The notes: generated by a model from the sequence alone, not told the origin. Shown: positions 19,501 through 27,820, counted from the first letter of the stretch. The stretch is 64,000 nt of DNA from VXYL01 sp965199875 (GCA_965199875.1 OZ241346.1:3906001-3970000), one strand, 5' to 3'. Numbers and translations are program-made.

Positions 19501-22500
19501 AACAGCGAGGAGATTGCAATCGACCACGCGGCGCAGGGCGGCGGCTACGACGGCGCCACGGCGCGGCTCGTGGCGACCGTGGCGGACGACGACGTGGGCG
19601 TGGTCGTGGACACGGACCCGGACACGCCCGGCGACCAGGCGACGCCGCTGGCCTTGAACGAAGGGCAGACCGCGAGATACACGGTGCGCCTGTCGACGCT
19701 GCCGACGGGCGGCAACGTGTCGGTGGTGGTGGCAAGCGACAACCCGGCCATCGACATCGTGGCGGGAACGTCCGGGGGAACCTTCGGCAGCGCGGCGAGC
19801 CTGACGTTCACGACGACGGACTGGGCCACGGCGCAGACGGTGCGGGTGCTCGCCGAGCAGGACGCGGACGCGGTGGGCGAGCGGGGGACGATCGCGAACG
19901 ATCCGGTGGGCGCCCAGTACGGCAGCGCCGCCACCATCGACATCGCCGCCACGGCGCAGGACGACGAGATGGACGGCGCGGACTACGACACGGACGACGA
20001 CGACCTGATCGAGATCGACTCGCTGGCCAAGCTGAACGCGGTGCGCTGGGACCTGGACGGCGACGGCGACGTGGATTCGAGCGCCAACGAAACAAGCTAC
20101 CGCAGCGCCTTCGCCGGTTCGATCATGGCCGAGGACCTGGGCTGCCTGGACGGCCCGGACGCGGACCAGGAGGGCGACTGCGCCGGCTACGAGCTCATGG
20201 CGGACCTCGACTTCGACACGGACGACGACGGCGACGTGGACTCGGACGACGACTACCCCAACTGGGCGTCCATCGGCGGCACCTACTCGGCGACCTTCGA
20301 CGGCAACAACCATGTGATCTCCAACCTGACCATCGTCGACGCGGCGGGCAGCGCGGGACTGTTCAACACCGTGAGCGGCACCGTCCGCGGCCTAGGGCTG
20401 GCGGACGTCGACGTGAGCGGCGTCGGCGGCAGCAGCACCGATATCGCGCCGCTGGCGGCGGTGGTCAACGGAACGGTGATCGCGTCCTGGGCCTCGGGGC
20501 GCGTGCATGTCGGCTCGAGCGGCCTCGCCCGCGCCGGCGGGCTGGTGGGCAGGGTGACCGGTTCCGGCTCCCGGCTGGCGGCCAGCTACTCCACCGCGAG
20601 CGTCACTGGCGCGGGCAACTTCGCCTCCTACGCCGGCGGGCTGGCCGCATTGATCCATAGCGGGGCGACGGTGGTGGCCTGCTACGCGACGGGACTGGTC
20701 GACGAGGGCGGCAGCGGCAACGTGCGTGCCGGCGGGTTGATCGGCAGCAACACTGGGCCCACGACGGTGAGGGCGTCGTACTTCGCCGGCACGGTTGCGG
20801 GCAGCGGCGTGAGCGGTGTGACCGCCGCGGACGACGGCAGCGGCGAGAACTACCACAACGTGTACTACGACTCCGGCACCACGGGGCTCACGGCGGGGAC
20901 GGCGGCCCAGACCACCAGCGCCCTGCAGGGGCCGACCTCGGCGACGGGCACGCTGTACGCGGCGTGGGACGATCTGGACGTGAACGGCAACGGCACGGCG
21001 GACGAGGACCCGTGGGATTTCGGCACGGCTTACAACCACCCGGCGCTGAACTACGGCGGGCTGGACCCGGCCTCCCAGCGCACCGACTACGACGCCGACG
21101 ACGACGGGCTGATCGAGATTTCGACGCTCCAGCAGCTGAACGCGCTGCGCTGGGACGTCGACGGCGACGGCGCCCCGTCCTCCGGCAACGAGTCGAACTA
21201 CCACGGCGTCCGCGCGTTCTTCAACCCGCGCTTCAACCCAGGCGGCGCCGGCCTCTGCCCGACGACGGCGGCCGACGCGGACGACGACGACTGCGCCGGC
21301 TACGAGCTGCTGAACGACCTGGACTTCGACACCGACGGCGACGGCGACGTGGACTCGAACGACCCGAACACCTACGCCACCTGGACGCCGGTGCCCGGCT
21401 GGGCGTCGACGCTCGACGGCGGCGGCCATGTGATCGAGCACCTGACCGTGAGCGGCACCGGCGACGACCGTGGGCTGTTCGAGACGGCGACGACGGCCGC
21501 GACGGTGCGCTCGCTGGGGCTGGTGGACGTCTCGGTGACGGGCGCGGGCGTCCGGCTGGCCGCGCTGGCCGGCACGTTCAACGGCCGCATCGCCGCGGTG
21601 TACTCGACCGGCACGGTGCGGGGCGCGGGCGGCGTGGGCGGCCTGGTAGCCGAGATGCGGTCGGCGTCGGCGCGGATCGTGGCGTCGTACTCAGCGGCGG
21701 ACGTGGAATGCACGGCCAACCAGAACTGGGCGCGCGCCGGCGCGCTGGTGAGCCGCAACGACGGCGTGATCGCGGCGAGCTACGCCACGGGCGAGATAAC
21801 CGGCAACTGCCCGACGGAGGTCAGGGGCGGTCTGGCGAGCGTCAACAACGGCACGGCGCCGGCGAGCTACTGGGACACGAACCTCACCGGCATCGACGAC
21901 GACACGGACGACCCGCCGCAGCCGCCGGAGGGCAGGACGACGGCGGTGCTGCAGGCGCCGACGTCCTACGACACGGTCGTCGGCGATCCGGGCGAGGCCA
22001 TCTACGCGATGTGGGACGAGCAGGACGTGGACGGCGACGGCGCGACCGGCGACGGCGGCGACGCCGACCCGTGGGACTTCGGGCGCCCGAACCAGCACCC
22101 GATCCTCAAGTACCGGGGCCTCGCCGCTGCGCCGCAGCTGGACGCGCAGCCGGACACGGCGCCGGCGTTCGCCACCTCCACGCTTGCCGCCATGACGTTT
22201 CCGGGCGGCGTCGCCATCCAGCCGTTCCAGCTGCCGGCGGTGACGGCCGGCAACGGCGCCTACGTCTACACGCCGTCGGGGCTGCCGGCGGGCCTGTCGC
22301 TGGGCCTGCCGAACTGCGCGACCGCGCGCACGGTGTGCGGCACGCCGACGGCGGCGACCTCCACCACGGCGACGGTGGTCGTGGAGGACAGCGACAGCAA
22401 CGAAGGCCCCGGCGACCGCGGCACGGTGACGTTCATGGCCACGGTGCCGGAGGCGGAGGCGGCCATCGCCAGCATCGTGCCGGCGGCGCTCATCGAGACG

Positions 22501-25500
22501 AACCTGGACGGCGCGGCGGTGACGGTGGAGCTGTCGGGCACGGTGTTCGGAGCGGGCATCTCGCCGTCGAGCTTCCAGCTGGTCGCCACGCCGCCCATCG
22601 CCGGCCTGGCCATCGCCACGGCGACGAGGAACAGCGCCACGTCGACGACGCTGCGGCTGCGCTTCGACAGCACGGACTTCACGCAGCAGTCGACGCTGTC
22701 GGTGCGGGTGCGGGCGGCGGCGCACCGCTTCGGCGGGGATCTGGACACCGGCACGGTGGACGTGACGCCGACTCTCGGCGTGATGCTGTCGGCGACGGAG
22801 CTGGCGCTGCAGGAGGCGCCCGGGTCGACGAACGCCAACGAGGGCAGCTACACGGCGGTGCTGACCGGGCAGCCGGACGGCGCGGTGACGGTGACGCCGA
22901 CGAGCGGCAACGACGACGTGACGGTGGGCGGCGCGCTGGCGTTCAACGCGGCGAACTGGAACACGGCGCAGACGGTGGCGGTGACCGCCGGCGGGGACGA
23001 CGACGCGGTGGACGACGTGGCGTTCATCACCCATGCGGTGCAGGGCATCCCCGGGGTCGCGAGCGGCCCGCGGGTGCGGGTGACGGTGGCCGACGACGAC
23101 TCCCAGGGGCTGACGCTGGCGACGACGACGCTGAGCGTGGCGGAGGGCGCGGCGGCGACCTACACGGCGCGGCTGGCCAGCGCGCCGACCGGCGTGGTGG
23201 CGGTGGCCGTTTCCAGCAGCGACGGCGCCGTGACGGCGGACGCGGACGCGACGGCCCCCGGCGAGCAGGCGACGCTGCTGTTCAACGCCACGAACTGGGA
23301 CACGCCACAGACGGTGACGGTGCGGGCTGGCGAGGACGACGACGGCGAGAACGAGACGGTGACGCTGAGCCACGATCCAAGCGGCGCGGACTACGGCGCG
23401 GTGACGAGCGTGGACGTGTCGTTCGCGGTGACGGACAACGACGCGAAGGGCGCGACGCTGTCCGCGACCTCGCTGAACGTGCAGGAGAACGGCGCGGCGG
23501 AGTACACGCTGGTCCTCGACACCGAGCCGGTCGGCGGCCCCGTGAGCGTGGCGGTGGCCAGCACGACCGGCACGGTTGCCACGGCACGTCCGGCGACGCT
23601 GACGTTCACGGCACAGAACTGGAACGCGCCGCAGACAGTGACGGTGGCGGGCGTGGACGACACCGACACGGCGGACGAGTCGGAGACGATCAGCCACACG
23701 CCGACCGGAGGGGGCTACGACGGCGTAGCCGTTTCCGACGTCACGGCGACGGCTGTGGACGACGACGTTGCCGGCCTGAAGGTGTCGCCGGTGAACTTGA
23801 CGGTGGCGGAAGGCGCGACGGCGACGTACACGGTGCGCCTGAACGTCGCGCCGACGGCCGCGGTGACGGTGCAGACGGTCACCAACTCGCTCAAGGCGAC
23901 CGTGGACACGGACCCGGAGACGACCGGCGACCAGTCCTCGCTGTCCTTCGACGCGACGAACTGGGACACGGCGCGGACGGTGACGGTGAGCGGCGTGGAC
24001 GACGCCGACGGCAAGGACGAGACGGTCGTCGTGTCGCATGACTCGACGGGCACGGGGAACTACGCCTCGCTGGCGCCGATCCGGCGGCCCGGCGTGGACG
24101 TGCGCGTGACGGACGCCCAGACGGCCGGGGTGATGGCGGAGCCGTCGTCGCTGACCATCGCCGAAGGCGGCACGGCGACGTACGAAGTGAGGCTGACGGC
24201 ACCGCCGGCGAGCGGCACGACGACGGTGGCGGTGGCGGCGTCGGGCATGGCCGGGCTGACGGTGGCGACGAGCACGCTGCGGTTCGACGCCGCCAGCTGG
24301 GCCACGGCGCAGACGGTGACGGTGACGGCGGTGGCGGACCACGACCGGCTGTCGGACGCGGAGGCGGTGCTGAGGCACGGCGTGACCGACTACGGCGCGG
24401 TCATGGCCGGCCCGGACGTGCGGGTGACGGTGGCGAACACGACGGTGGACCACGACGCGGACGCGGACGGTCTGATCGACATCGACAGCTTGGCGAAGCT
24501 GGACGCGGTGCGCTGGGACCTGGACGGCGACGGCACGCCGGCGGCGGGCGCCACGAGCACCGCGACGCATGCCGCGGCGTTCCCGAACCCGCGCGGCGGC
24601 GGCGTTTGCCCGACGTCGGTCTCGGGCGTGGCATGCACCGGCTACGAGCTGACCGCGGACCTGGACTTCGACACCGACGGCAACGGCCGCACCTGGACGG
24701 AAACCGGCGGCGTCGTCGGCGGCGACGAAGACGACGACTACTACAACGGCGGCCTCGGCTGGGAGCCGATCGGCGACGCCACGGCCGTTCCGTCGAGCTA
24801 CTACCGCGCCGTCTTCCGCGGCAACGGCCATGTCGTCGGGAACCTGTTCGTCAACCGGAACAGGGGCGCCACCGGCTACGCGGGGCTCTTCGGCCTGGTC
24901 GCTGGCGCGGGGCGGATCGAGTCCCTGGGCCTGGTGGACGGCTACGTGCGGGATCGGTACAGCGGCCTGCTGGCGGGCTGGTCGAACGGCGCGGTGGCGG
25001 GCTGCTACTCGACGGGAAGGGTCGTGGCGACGGATGCCCAGTTCGCCGCTGGCGGCGGGCTGATCGGCGCTTTCGGCTCCACCGGGGGCAGCGACGGCAG
25101 CGTTGCGGCGTCCTATTCCACCGCCCGCGTGACGTCCGCGCACGACGCCGGCGGACTGATCGGCCGCGTGGCGAACCCGGGGATGGCGACCATCGACAGC
25201 AGCTGGGCGGCGGGCCCGGTCTCCGGCGCGTCGGGGGTCGGCGGGCTCGTCGGCGTGGTCGTGGACAACGCCGCGGCCACCACGGCCAGCTACTACGACA
25301 CGGTCGCCACCGGCCAGACGACGAGCGCCCGCGGCGCCGGCCAGAGCACGGGCGATCTGCAACGGCCCATCGACTACACCGGCATCTACGCGGGCTGGGA
25401 CGTCGACCTGGACGGCGACGGCGGCCCGGACGACCCCTGGGACTTCGGCACCTCCAGCCAGTACCCGTCGCTGAAGTGGGGCGGCTTCGACGTGACGAAG

Positions 25501-27327
25501 CAGTTCGCCGTCCCGCCGCCGACGCCGGAACCGGAGACGCCGGAACCGGAGACGCCGGCGCCCGAGACGCCGGTGGTCGATCTGGCGCCGGAGGTGGTGT
25601 CGAAGCTGGCGGACCTGGAGCTGGACGTCGGCGCGGCGGTGGAACTGGACCTCGGCGCCGCGTTCCGGGACCCGGAGGGCGGCGCGCTGACCTACCGGGC
25701 GGAGAGTTCGCATCCGCGGGTGGCGTCGGCGGCGCTGAGCGGCGGGATTCTGGCGGTGGCGGCGCTGCGTCCGGGCGAGGCGCGGGTGACGGCGACGGCG
25801 ACGGACGCCGGCGGCCAGAGCGCGTCGCAGAGCTTCGCGGTGCGGGTGGGCACGGTGGTGTCGTTCGCCGCCGACGCCTCGGCGCCGGAGGGCGGCGCGA
25901 TCCGCCTGGCGCTGCTGGCGAGCCGCCCGGCGCCGCGGCGGCTGGAGGTTCCCTACGTGCTGTCGCCGGCGGCCGAGGGGGCGTCGGCGGACGCCGCGGA
26001 CCACGACGGCGGCGCCGGCGGCGTGGCGGTGTTCGAGGAAGGCGCGGAGCGGACGGAGATCGCCATCGGCATCGTGGACGACGACGAGGTGGAGCCGGTT
26101 CGCGAGCGCTTCGTGGCCGTTCTGTCGGCGCCGGCGGCGGACGCCGGCTACGGCCTCGGGGCGAAGCCGAGCGCGCTGGCGACCATCGAGGAGGGGGTGT
26201 GCGACCGGGAGGCGGCGGTGCGCGACGCGCTGCGCGGGTCGCTGGCCTGCGCGGCGGTGGCGGACCTGTCGTCGCGGAGTTCGCTGCGTCTGGCGGGGGC
26301 GGGGGTTTCGCGGCTGCGGCCGGAGGACCTGCTGGGCCTGTCGGGGCTGCGGCTGCTGGAGCTGTCGGGCAACCGGCTGTCGGCGTGGCCGGGCGGCGCC
26401 CTGGAGATGCTGCCGAACCTGCGCTCGCTGCGTCTCGGCGGCAACCGCATCGGATCGCTGCCGGAGTCGCTGGGCGAGCAGTCCCTGCTGGCGGATCTGC
26501 GCCTGCCGGGCAACGGCTTGTCGGAACTGCCGCCGGGTGCGCTGCGCGGTCTATCCGGCCTGCGCCGCCTGGACCTGTCGGGCAACGCCCTGGAGGAACT
26601 GCCGGCGGGGATGTTCGAGGGTCTGGCGGCGCTGCGGGAGGTTCGGCTGCAGGACAACCCGGGCGCGCCGTTCCTGCTGACGGTGGAGCTGGAGCGCACC
26701 GACGCCGAGGCGTGGGCGCCGGGTCCGGCGTCGCTGTCGGCGCGGGTGCGCGAGGGGGCGCCGTTCCCGATGGAGGCGGTGCTGGCGGAACCGGAGGGAG
26801 TCGCGCTGTCGATTCCGGCGGGCGCGGTGCGCGGCGGGCCGGCGACGGTGGAGCAGGACGGAGCGCCGCTGCTGCTGGCGCGGCTGTCGTCGGCGCCGGC
26901 GGTTCCCGACGCGGAGTGCGAGCAGGGCGAACTGCTCCGCCCGTGCTTCGAGGGGCTGGCGACCGCGGCGGGCGCGCCGCTGGCGCTGTTCAAGCGCCCG
27001 CCGACGGTGGCGGGTCTGGAGGCCCAGGCGCTGGAGTCGGGCGGCGACGACCTGCGCGTGGAGCTGTCGCAGCGCTTCGGGTCGGAGGACGTGCTGGCCT
27101 ACGTCGCGGAGTCGTCGGACGAGTCGGTCGTGCGGGTGCGGCTGCGCGACGGGCTGCTGATCGTCGAGGCGGTTGGCGAGGGCACGGCGACGGTGACGGT
27201 GGTGGCGACGGACGCCGACGGCCTGGCCGCCACGCTGCGCTTCGAGGTGCGGGCGACGGAGCAGCTGCGCAGCCAGTGGCGCGGCTGGCGCATCGTCCTG
27301 CTGGAACGCGCCAACGACGACCGCTAG
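13552..27327 (+). CDS. Giant exported GLUG / Calx-beta / leucine-rich-repeat protein
   Basis: This is an uninterrupted 4,591-residue protein counted from the ATG at 13552, which gives signal peptide MAAISRFLAHGLLALAALFA...ALAQ. An ATG at 13525 would add nine residues, and neither start has a clear ribosome site. It contains six modules starting with a DxDxDG-rich Ca-binding stretch (DYDADDDGLIEIDSLAKLN) and GLUG motifs (GGLVG...ASYS), each ending in DPWDFG...YPVLKYGG. About ten Calx-beta-like repeats (LTEGGSGSYTVVL...TFTTQNWNTAQSVTV) and three Ig-like segments (GLPAGLSLG) fill the rest. After a Pro/Glu linker (near 25510-25580) come cadherin-like domains, a leucine-rich repeat block (about 26270-26670) and a final Ig-like domain. 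No C-terminal anchor, autotransporter barrel or sortase motif is visible. A surface or secreted adhesin is likely; the ligand is unknown. Confidence 0.85.
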   Translation: MAAISRFLAHGLLALAALFAGAPALAQSAAITASSPATLNQSNLRAATLTVTLASATYTAAAAPSHFTLTTTIPGLAVHSATFNSDRNVATLRLHWDGSDFDAAATIAVTVDAAATTHNAALTTTNTAAVGVARWVNVSAKTVALAEGGSGAYTVVLESPPTGNVTVTVTSDNAAVTVGGSTTSTTLTFSTTNWATAQSVSLAAAADNADTVDELALVTNVATGGGYSSSAAANRTVRVTVSDDDTRTGTDYDADDDQLIEIDSLAKLNAVRWDLDGDGAASSGNATAYAAAFPGAAAGMGCPDSGDADALGNCAGYELTADLDFDTDGDGDVDTDDTYANWDPIGGTYTAVLDGNGYVLSNLTIQRSGQIGLFDTLGSGGVIRGLGVADASVRGTGQLGDIVGIGILAGEIQTGSRIVASYTGGAVAATNTRVVRVGGLAGAGDNAVVLASYSAAAVSSGPGGNNQRAGGLWGAVTGGAIRASYAVGAVTEGASGHRVGGLAGTAFGSGTAMPDSYCGTATGQNNCVDFQTLGASVSVPRQTTAALQGPTSATGIYAYWDDYDIDDDGRIDADDDPWHFGQANQYPVLKWGDHSPTAQFAAQLVGQTDTAPSYAGISVSAKTYAFGTAIQPFQIPAPTGGNGTYDYTVTGLPYGLFFDEDGTGPCRVARTVCGTPRPTSTTVATVTVTVADADANVADSDRATLTFTITVQRPAVVVSPERLALTEGGSGSYTVVLDTAPSANVTVAVASDNAAVTVGTSSLTFTTQNWNTAQSVTVTAGGDADAVDEAAAVTNTASSTDTSYNGLSGEVRVVVDDDEATGTDYDADNDGLIEIDSLAKLNAIRWDLNGSGASSNPGYTAAFAGAATGEHMGCPDSDADADGDCAGYELTADLDFDTNGDGAVDASDAYPNWAPIGGDYNAAFHGNNRTISNMTMRGGGERGLFYGLGGSSRVSNLGLIDFSVTSTSGPSALYRGVGALAGHADGTIEAVYVRGGTVSASSGGGRGVLVGGLVGYLLWNGVIRACYSTAAVSGYGVFSPAVGGLVGYASAPIVASYAAGRVHVQVSSQTGNAGGLVGWAVSNLSVFTNSYARGRISWAGSARRGGLLGRRSQSGSAPGSTWDRQTTGQGGGQTTSDLQAPTGYTGIYAAWDDHDTNGDGVVDAADDAWDFGNGYHYPVLKYGGMDTASQYNDYDADDDGLIDIATLAQLNAVRWDLDGDGSPSAGNESSYYSGAFNHPVFNADDTGLPCPTTEDDADANDCRGYELLNDLDFDTDGDGSTWTEPGGTLTGDMNDAYDNSGMGWEPIGPATAVTAATHFNATFDGNGKLIDNLFVNRARNRSGLFAGLAGDAAVVALGLPDARVESGTGGRTGALAGENRGHVGAVWASGSVGGASATGGLVGDLSGGGSVVASYSAAAVACAGTNSSGAGLVGDRTGAGSSIAASYSTGTVTGATCASTAAFALGSAGTVAASYWDTTLSQIADDTENPPQPPEGRTTAILQAPTSYDTVASGEALYAAWDNQDVDGDGATGDGDDADPWDFGRSNQHPILKYRGLAAAPQLDAQPDSAPDFGTATVADRTFQNGQPIAAFQIPAAGAGNGVLRYAANGLPAGLSLGTPTCADARTVCGAPTADTVAPVTVTITVSDSDSTMGSGDQDTLTFTVEVVTPTAAISSPAALAEAALNGATVTVALTNAAFEVGATAANFSLTTNPGLSGLSVASVATVSAGDTSATLTLGYSGGNFDTVRTFAVTVADSAHTLAGALTTATVNVVPTPSVAVSPTSLSLTEGGGSATYTVRLGGQPVGNAVVAATSDDAAVAIDTDATPQTRTLTFTPMNWNTAQTVTVSPVDDDTADDEAVAINHATSNYGGPTVASVSVTVDDDETSGIVVDADPSTATVVDPGPVALREDAMHADNSRTYSVKLMSEPTGTVTVTVTSTDPAAVTVDTAAATGLQSTLTFSTTNWDTAQTVTLAAVQDTDPNSEEIAIDHAAQGGGYDGATARLVATVADDDVGVVVDTDPDTPGDQATPLALNEGQTARYTVRLSTLPTGGNVSVVVASDNPAIDIVAGTSGGTFGSAASLTFTTTDWATAQTVRVLAEQDADAVGERGTIANDPVGAQYGSAATIDIAATAQDDEMDGADYDTDDDDLIEIDSLAKLNAVRWDLDGDGDVDSSANETSYRSAFAGSIMAEDLGCLDGPDADQEGDCAGYELMADLDFDTDDDGDVDSDDDYPNWASIGGTYSATFDGNNHVISNLTIVDAAGSAGLFNTVSGTVRGLGLADVDVSGVGGSSTDIAPLAAVVNGTVIASWASGRVHVGSSGLARAGGLVGRVTGSGSRLAASYSTASVTGAGNFASYAGGLAALIHSGATVVACYATGLVDEGGSGNVRAGGLIGSNTGPTTVRASYFAGTVAGSGVSGVTAADDGSGENYHNVYYDSGTTGLTAGTAAQTTSALQGPTSATGTLYAAWDDLDVNGNGTADEDPWDFGTAYNHPALNYGGLDPASQRTDYDADDDGLIEISTLQQLNALRWDVDGDGAPSSGNESNYHGVRAFFNPRFNPGGAGLCPTTAADADDDDCAGYELLNDLDFDTDGDGDVDSNDPNTYATWTPVPGWASTLDGGGHVIEHLTVSGTGDDRGLFETATTAATVRSLGLVDVSVTGAGVRLAALAGTFNGRIAAVYSTGTVRGAGGVGGLVAEMRSASARIVASYSAADVECTANQNWARAGALVSRNDGVIAASYATGEITGNCPTEVRGGLASVNNGTAPASYWDTNLTGIDDDTDDPPQPPEGRTTAVLQAPTSYDTVVGDPGEAIYAMWDEQDVDGDGATGDGGDADPWDFGRPNQHPILKYRGLAAAPQLDAQPDTAPAFATSTLAAMTFPGGVAIQPFQLPAVTAGNGAYVYTPSGLPAGLSLGLPNCATARTVCGTPTAATSTTATVVVEDSDSNEGPGDRGTVTFMATVPEAEAAIASIVPAALIETNLDGAAVTVELSGTVFGAGISPSSFQLVATPPIAGLAIATATRNSATSTTLRLRFDSTDFTQQSTLSVRVRAAAHRFGGDLDTGTVDVTPTLGVMLSATELALQEAPGSTNANEGSYTAVLTGQPDGAVTVTPTSGNDDVTVGGALAFNAANWNTAQTVAVTAGGDDDAVDDVAFITHAVQGIPGVASGPRVRVTVADDDSQGLTLATTTLSVAEGAAATYTARLASAPTGVVAVAVSSSDGAVTADADATAPGEQATLLFNATNWDTPQTVTVRAGEDDDGENETVTLSHDPSGADYGAVTSVDVSFAVTDNDAKGATLSATSLNVQENGAAEYTLVLDTEPVGGPVSVAVASTTGTVATARPATLTFTAQNWNAPQTVTVAGVDDTDTADESETISHTPTGGGYDGVAVSDVTATAVDDDVAGLKVSPVNLTVAEGATATYTVRLNVAPTAAVTVQTVTNSLKATVDTDPETTGDQSSLSFDATNWDTARTVTVSGVDDADGKDETVVVSHDSTGTGNYASLAPIRRPGVDVRVTDAQTAGVMAEPSSLTIAEGGTATYEVRLTAPPASGTTTVAVAASGMAGLTVATSTLRFDAASWATAQTVTVTAVADHDRLSDAEAVLRHGVTDYGAVMAGPDVRVTVANTTVDHDADADGLIDIDSLAKLDAVRWDLDGDGTPAAGATSTATHAAAFPNPRGGGVCPTSVSGVACTGYELTADLDFDTDGNGRTWTETGGVVGGDEDDDYYNGGLGWEPIGDATAVPSSYYRAVFRGNGHVVGNLFVNRNRGATGYAGLFGLVAGAGRIESLGLVDGYVRDRYSGLLAGWSNGAVAGCYSTGRVVATDAQFAAGGGLIGAFGSTGGSDGSVAASYSTARVTSAHDAGGLIGRVANPGMATIDSSWAAGPVSGASGVGGLVGVVVDNAAATTASYYDTVATGQTTSARGAGQSTGDLQRPIDYTGIYAGWDVDLDGDGGPDDPWDFGTSSQYPSLKWGGFDVTKQFAVPPPTPEPETPEPETPAPETPVVDLAPEVVSKLADLELDVGAAVELDLGAAFRDPEGGALTYRAESSHPRVASAALSGGILAVAALRPGEARVTATATDAGGQSASQSFAVRVGTVVSFAADASAPEGGAIRLALLASRPAPRRLEVPYVLSPAAEGASADAADHDGGAGGVAVFEEGAERTEIAIGIVDDDEVEPVRERFVAVLSAPAADAGYGLGAKPSALATIEEGVCDREAAVRDALRGSLACAAVADLSSRSSLRLAGAGVSRLRPEDLLGLSGLRLLELSGNRLSAWPGGALEMLPNLRSLRLGGNRIGSLPESLGEQSLLADLRLPGNGLSELPPGALRGLSGLRRLDLSGNALEELPAGMFEGLAALREVRLQDNPGAPFLLTVELERTDAEAWAPGPASLSARVREGAPFPMEAVLAEPEGVALSIPAGAVRGGPATVEQDGAPLLLARLSSAPAVPDAECEQGELLRPCFEGLATAAGAPLALFKRPPTVAGLEAQALESGGDDLRVELSQRFGSEDVLAYVAESSDESVVRVRLRDGLLIVEAVGEGTATVTVVATDADGLAATLRFEVRATEQLRSQWRGWRIVLLERANDDR
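14302..15330 (+). repeat. Ca-binding/GLUG module 1 of the giant protein
   Basis: The module begins with DYDADDDQLIEIDSLAKLN and ends at YPVLKWGD. It contains several GLUG-type motifs (VGGLAG, AGGLWG) with the following ASY strands. Confidence 0.75.
16021..17103 (+). repeat. Ca-binding/GLUG module 2 of the giant protein
   Basis: The module begins with DYDADNDGLIEIDSLAKLN and ends at YPVLKYGG. GLUG motifs include VGGLVGY and AGGLVGW. Confidence 0.75.
17128..18228 (+). repeat. Ca-binding/GLUG module 3 of the giant protein
   Basis: The module begins with DYDADDDGLIDIATLAQLN directly after module 2, without an intervening Calx-beta repeat. It ends at HPILKYRG. Its last 230 bases are nearly identical to the end of module 5. 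Confidence 0.75.
18003..18264 (+). repeat. Long direct DNA repeat, copy A
   Basis: By eye this stretch is about 90% identical to 21897-22164. It covers the end of module 3 and the start of the following Ig-like domain. The match extends through synonymous positions, which points to recent duplication or gene conversion within the gene. Confidence 0.8.
19981..21063 (+). repeat. Ca-binding/GLUG module 4 of the giant protein
   Basis: The module begins with DYDTDDDDLIEIDSLAKLN and ends at HPALNYGG. GLUG motifs include AGGLVGR and AGGLIGS. Confidence 0.75.
21085..22128 (+). repeat. Ca-binding/GLUG module 5 of the giant protein
   Basis: The module begins with DYDADDDGLIEISTLQQLN directly after module 4 and ends at HPILKYRG. 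It pairs with module 4 as module 3 pairs with module 2. Confidence 0.75.
21897..22164 (+). repeat. Long direct DNA repeat, copy B
   Basis: This is the second copy of the stretch at 18003-18264, with a few substitutions and a short insertion (near 21985) relative to copy A. Confidence 0.8.
24448..25491 (+). repeat. Ca-binding/GLUG module 6 of the giant protein
   Basis: The module begins with DHDADADGLIDIDSLAKLD and ends at YPSLKWGG. It is the last module before the Pro/Glu linker and leucine-rich region. Confidence 0.75.
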
Positions 27328-27349
27328 CCAAGGATGGCACCAGCGGGAT

Positions 27350-27505
27350 ACGTCAAAAGTTGACGACAAGGGACGATGTGGCGCGAAGACGAAGGCGCTG
27401 CTGGCCAGCGATTTCGTGGACTGCGCGGAAGGGCCGGAAGATCTGTCGAGCCGCTACAAGCAGCATCTCGCGCAGGCGCTGGAAGACAAGCATGGTGTTC
27501 GCTGA
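27350..27505 (+). pseudogene. Antitoxin gene remnant (VapB-type partner)
   Basis: An open frame reads KALLASDFVDCAEGPEDLSS then RYKQHLAQALEDKHG and stops at 27505. This resembles the C-terminal end of small ribbon-helix-helix-type antitoxins paired with PIN toxins. No start codon or DNA-binding N-terminus is present in this frame. The end overlaps the start of the PIN fragment by 14 bases, the usual antitoxin-toxin arrangement. It is judged a truncated relic. Confidence 0.5.
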
Positions 27506-27820
27506 CACCGGCTATTGGCTGGCGCTTGCCAATAGGCGGGACCACTCTCGCGCCTCGGCGCTCACGCCAAGACGCGGTTCATCGAACAGATCGCCAGCAA
27601 CGTGGAACTCCACGAACTCGCCAAGGCGCACCTCGGCACCATCCAAGCACTCATGGAGAATACGCCGACCTGCCCATGGACTTGGCGGACGCTTCCCTGG
27701 TGGTCGCTGCGACCGAGCTCGGGGACCGCATCCTCACCACCGACCAGCGCGACTTCAACGCCTACCGCTGGAAGGCTGGAAGAACGCCAAGCCCTTCGCA
27801 ACTTGCTGGCACGCTGACGG
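27492..27820 (+). pseudogene. PIN-domain (VapC-type) toxin remnant, frameshifted and deleted
   Basis: The ATG at 27492 opens a PIN-like N-terminus (MVFADTGYWLALANRRDHS). The frame is then lost. A middle piece (KTRFIEQIASNVELHELAKA) and the conserved C-terminal piece (DLPMDLADASLVVAATELGD, then ILTTDQRDFNAYRWK) follow in other frames. The first Asp and the later acidic residues of the PIN nuclease site can still be recognised. An internal deletion after about residue 25 and at least two frameshifts show the gene is dead. PIN toxins of this kind are RNases inhibited by a cognate antitoxin. Confidence 0.75.

Noticed and set aside
13420..26004. Long antisense open frames opposite the giant gene (for example 16870-20313 and 21691-26004 on the minus strand)
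   Set aside because: They are by-products of GC-rich repetitive codons, consist of low-complexity Arg/Val/Gly protein, and have no family motifs. The plus-strand frame has a signal peptide and clear domains.
13552..27327. Regularly spaced similar DNA blocks as a possible CRISPR array or satellite
   Set aside because: The repeats are protein-coding, hundreds of bases long and in one frame. They have no short repeat-spacer structure.
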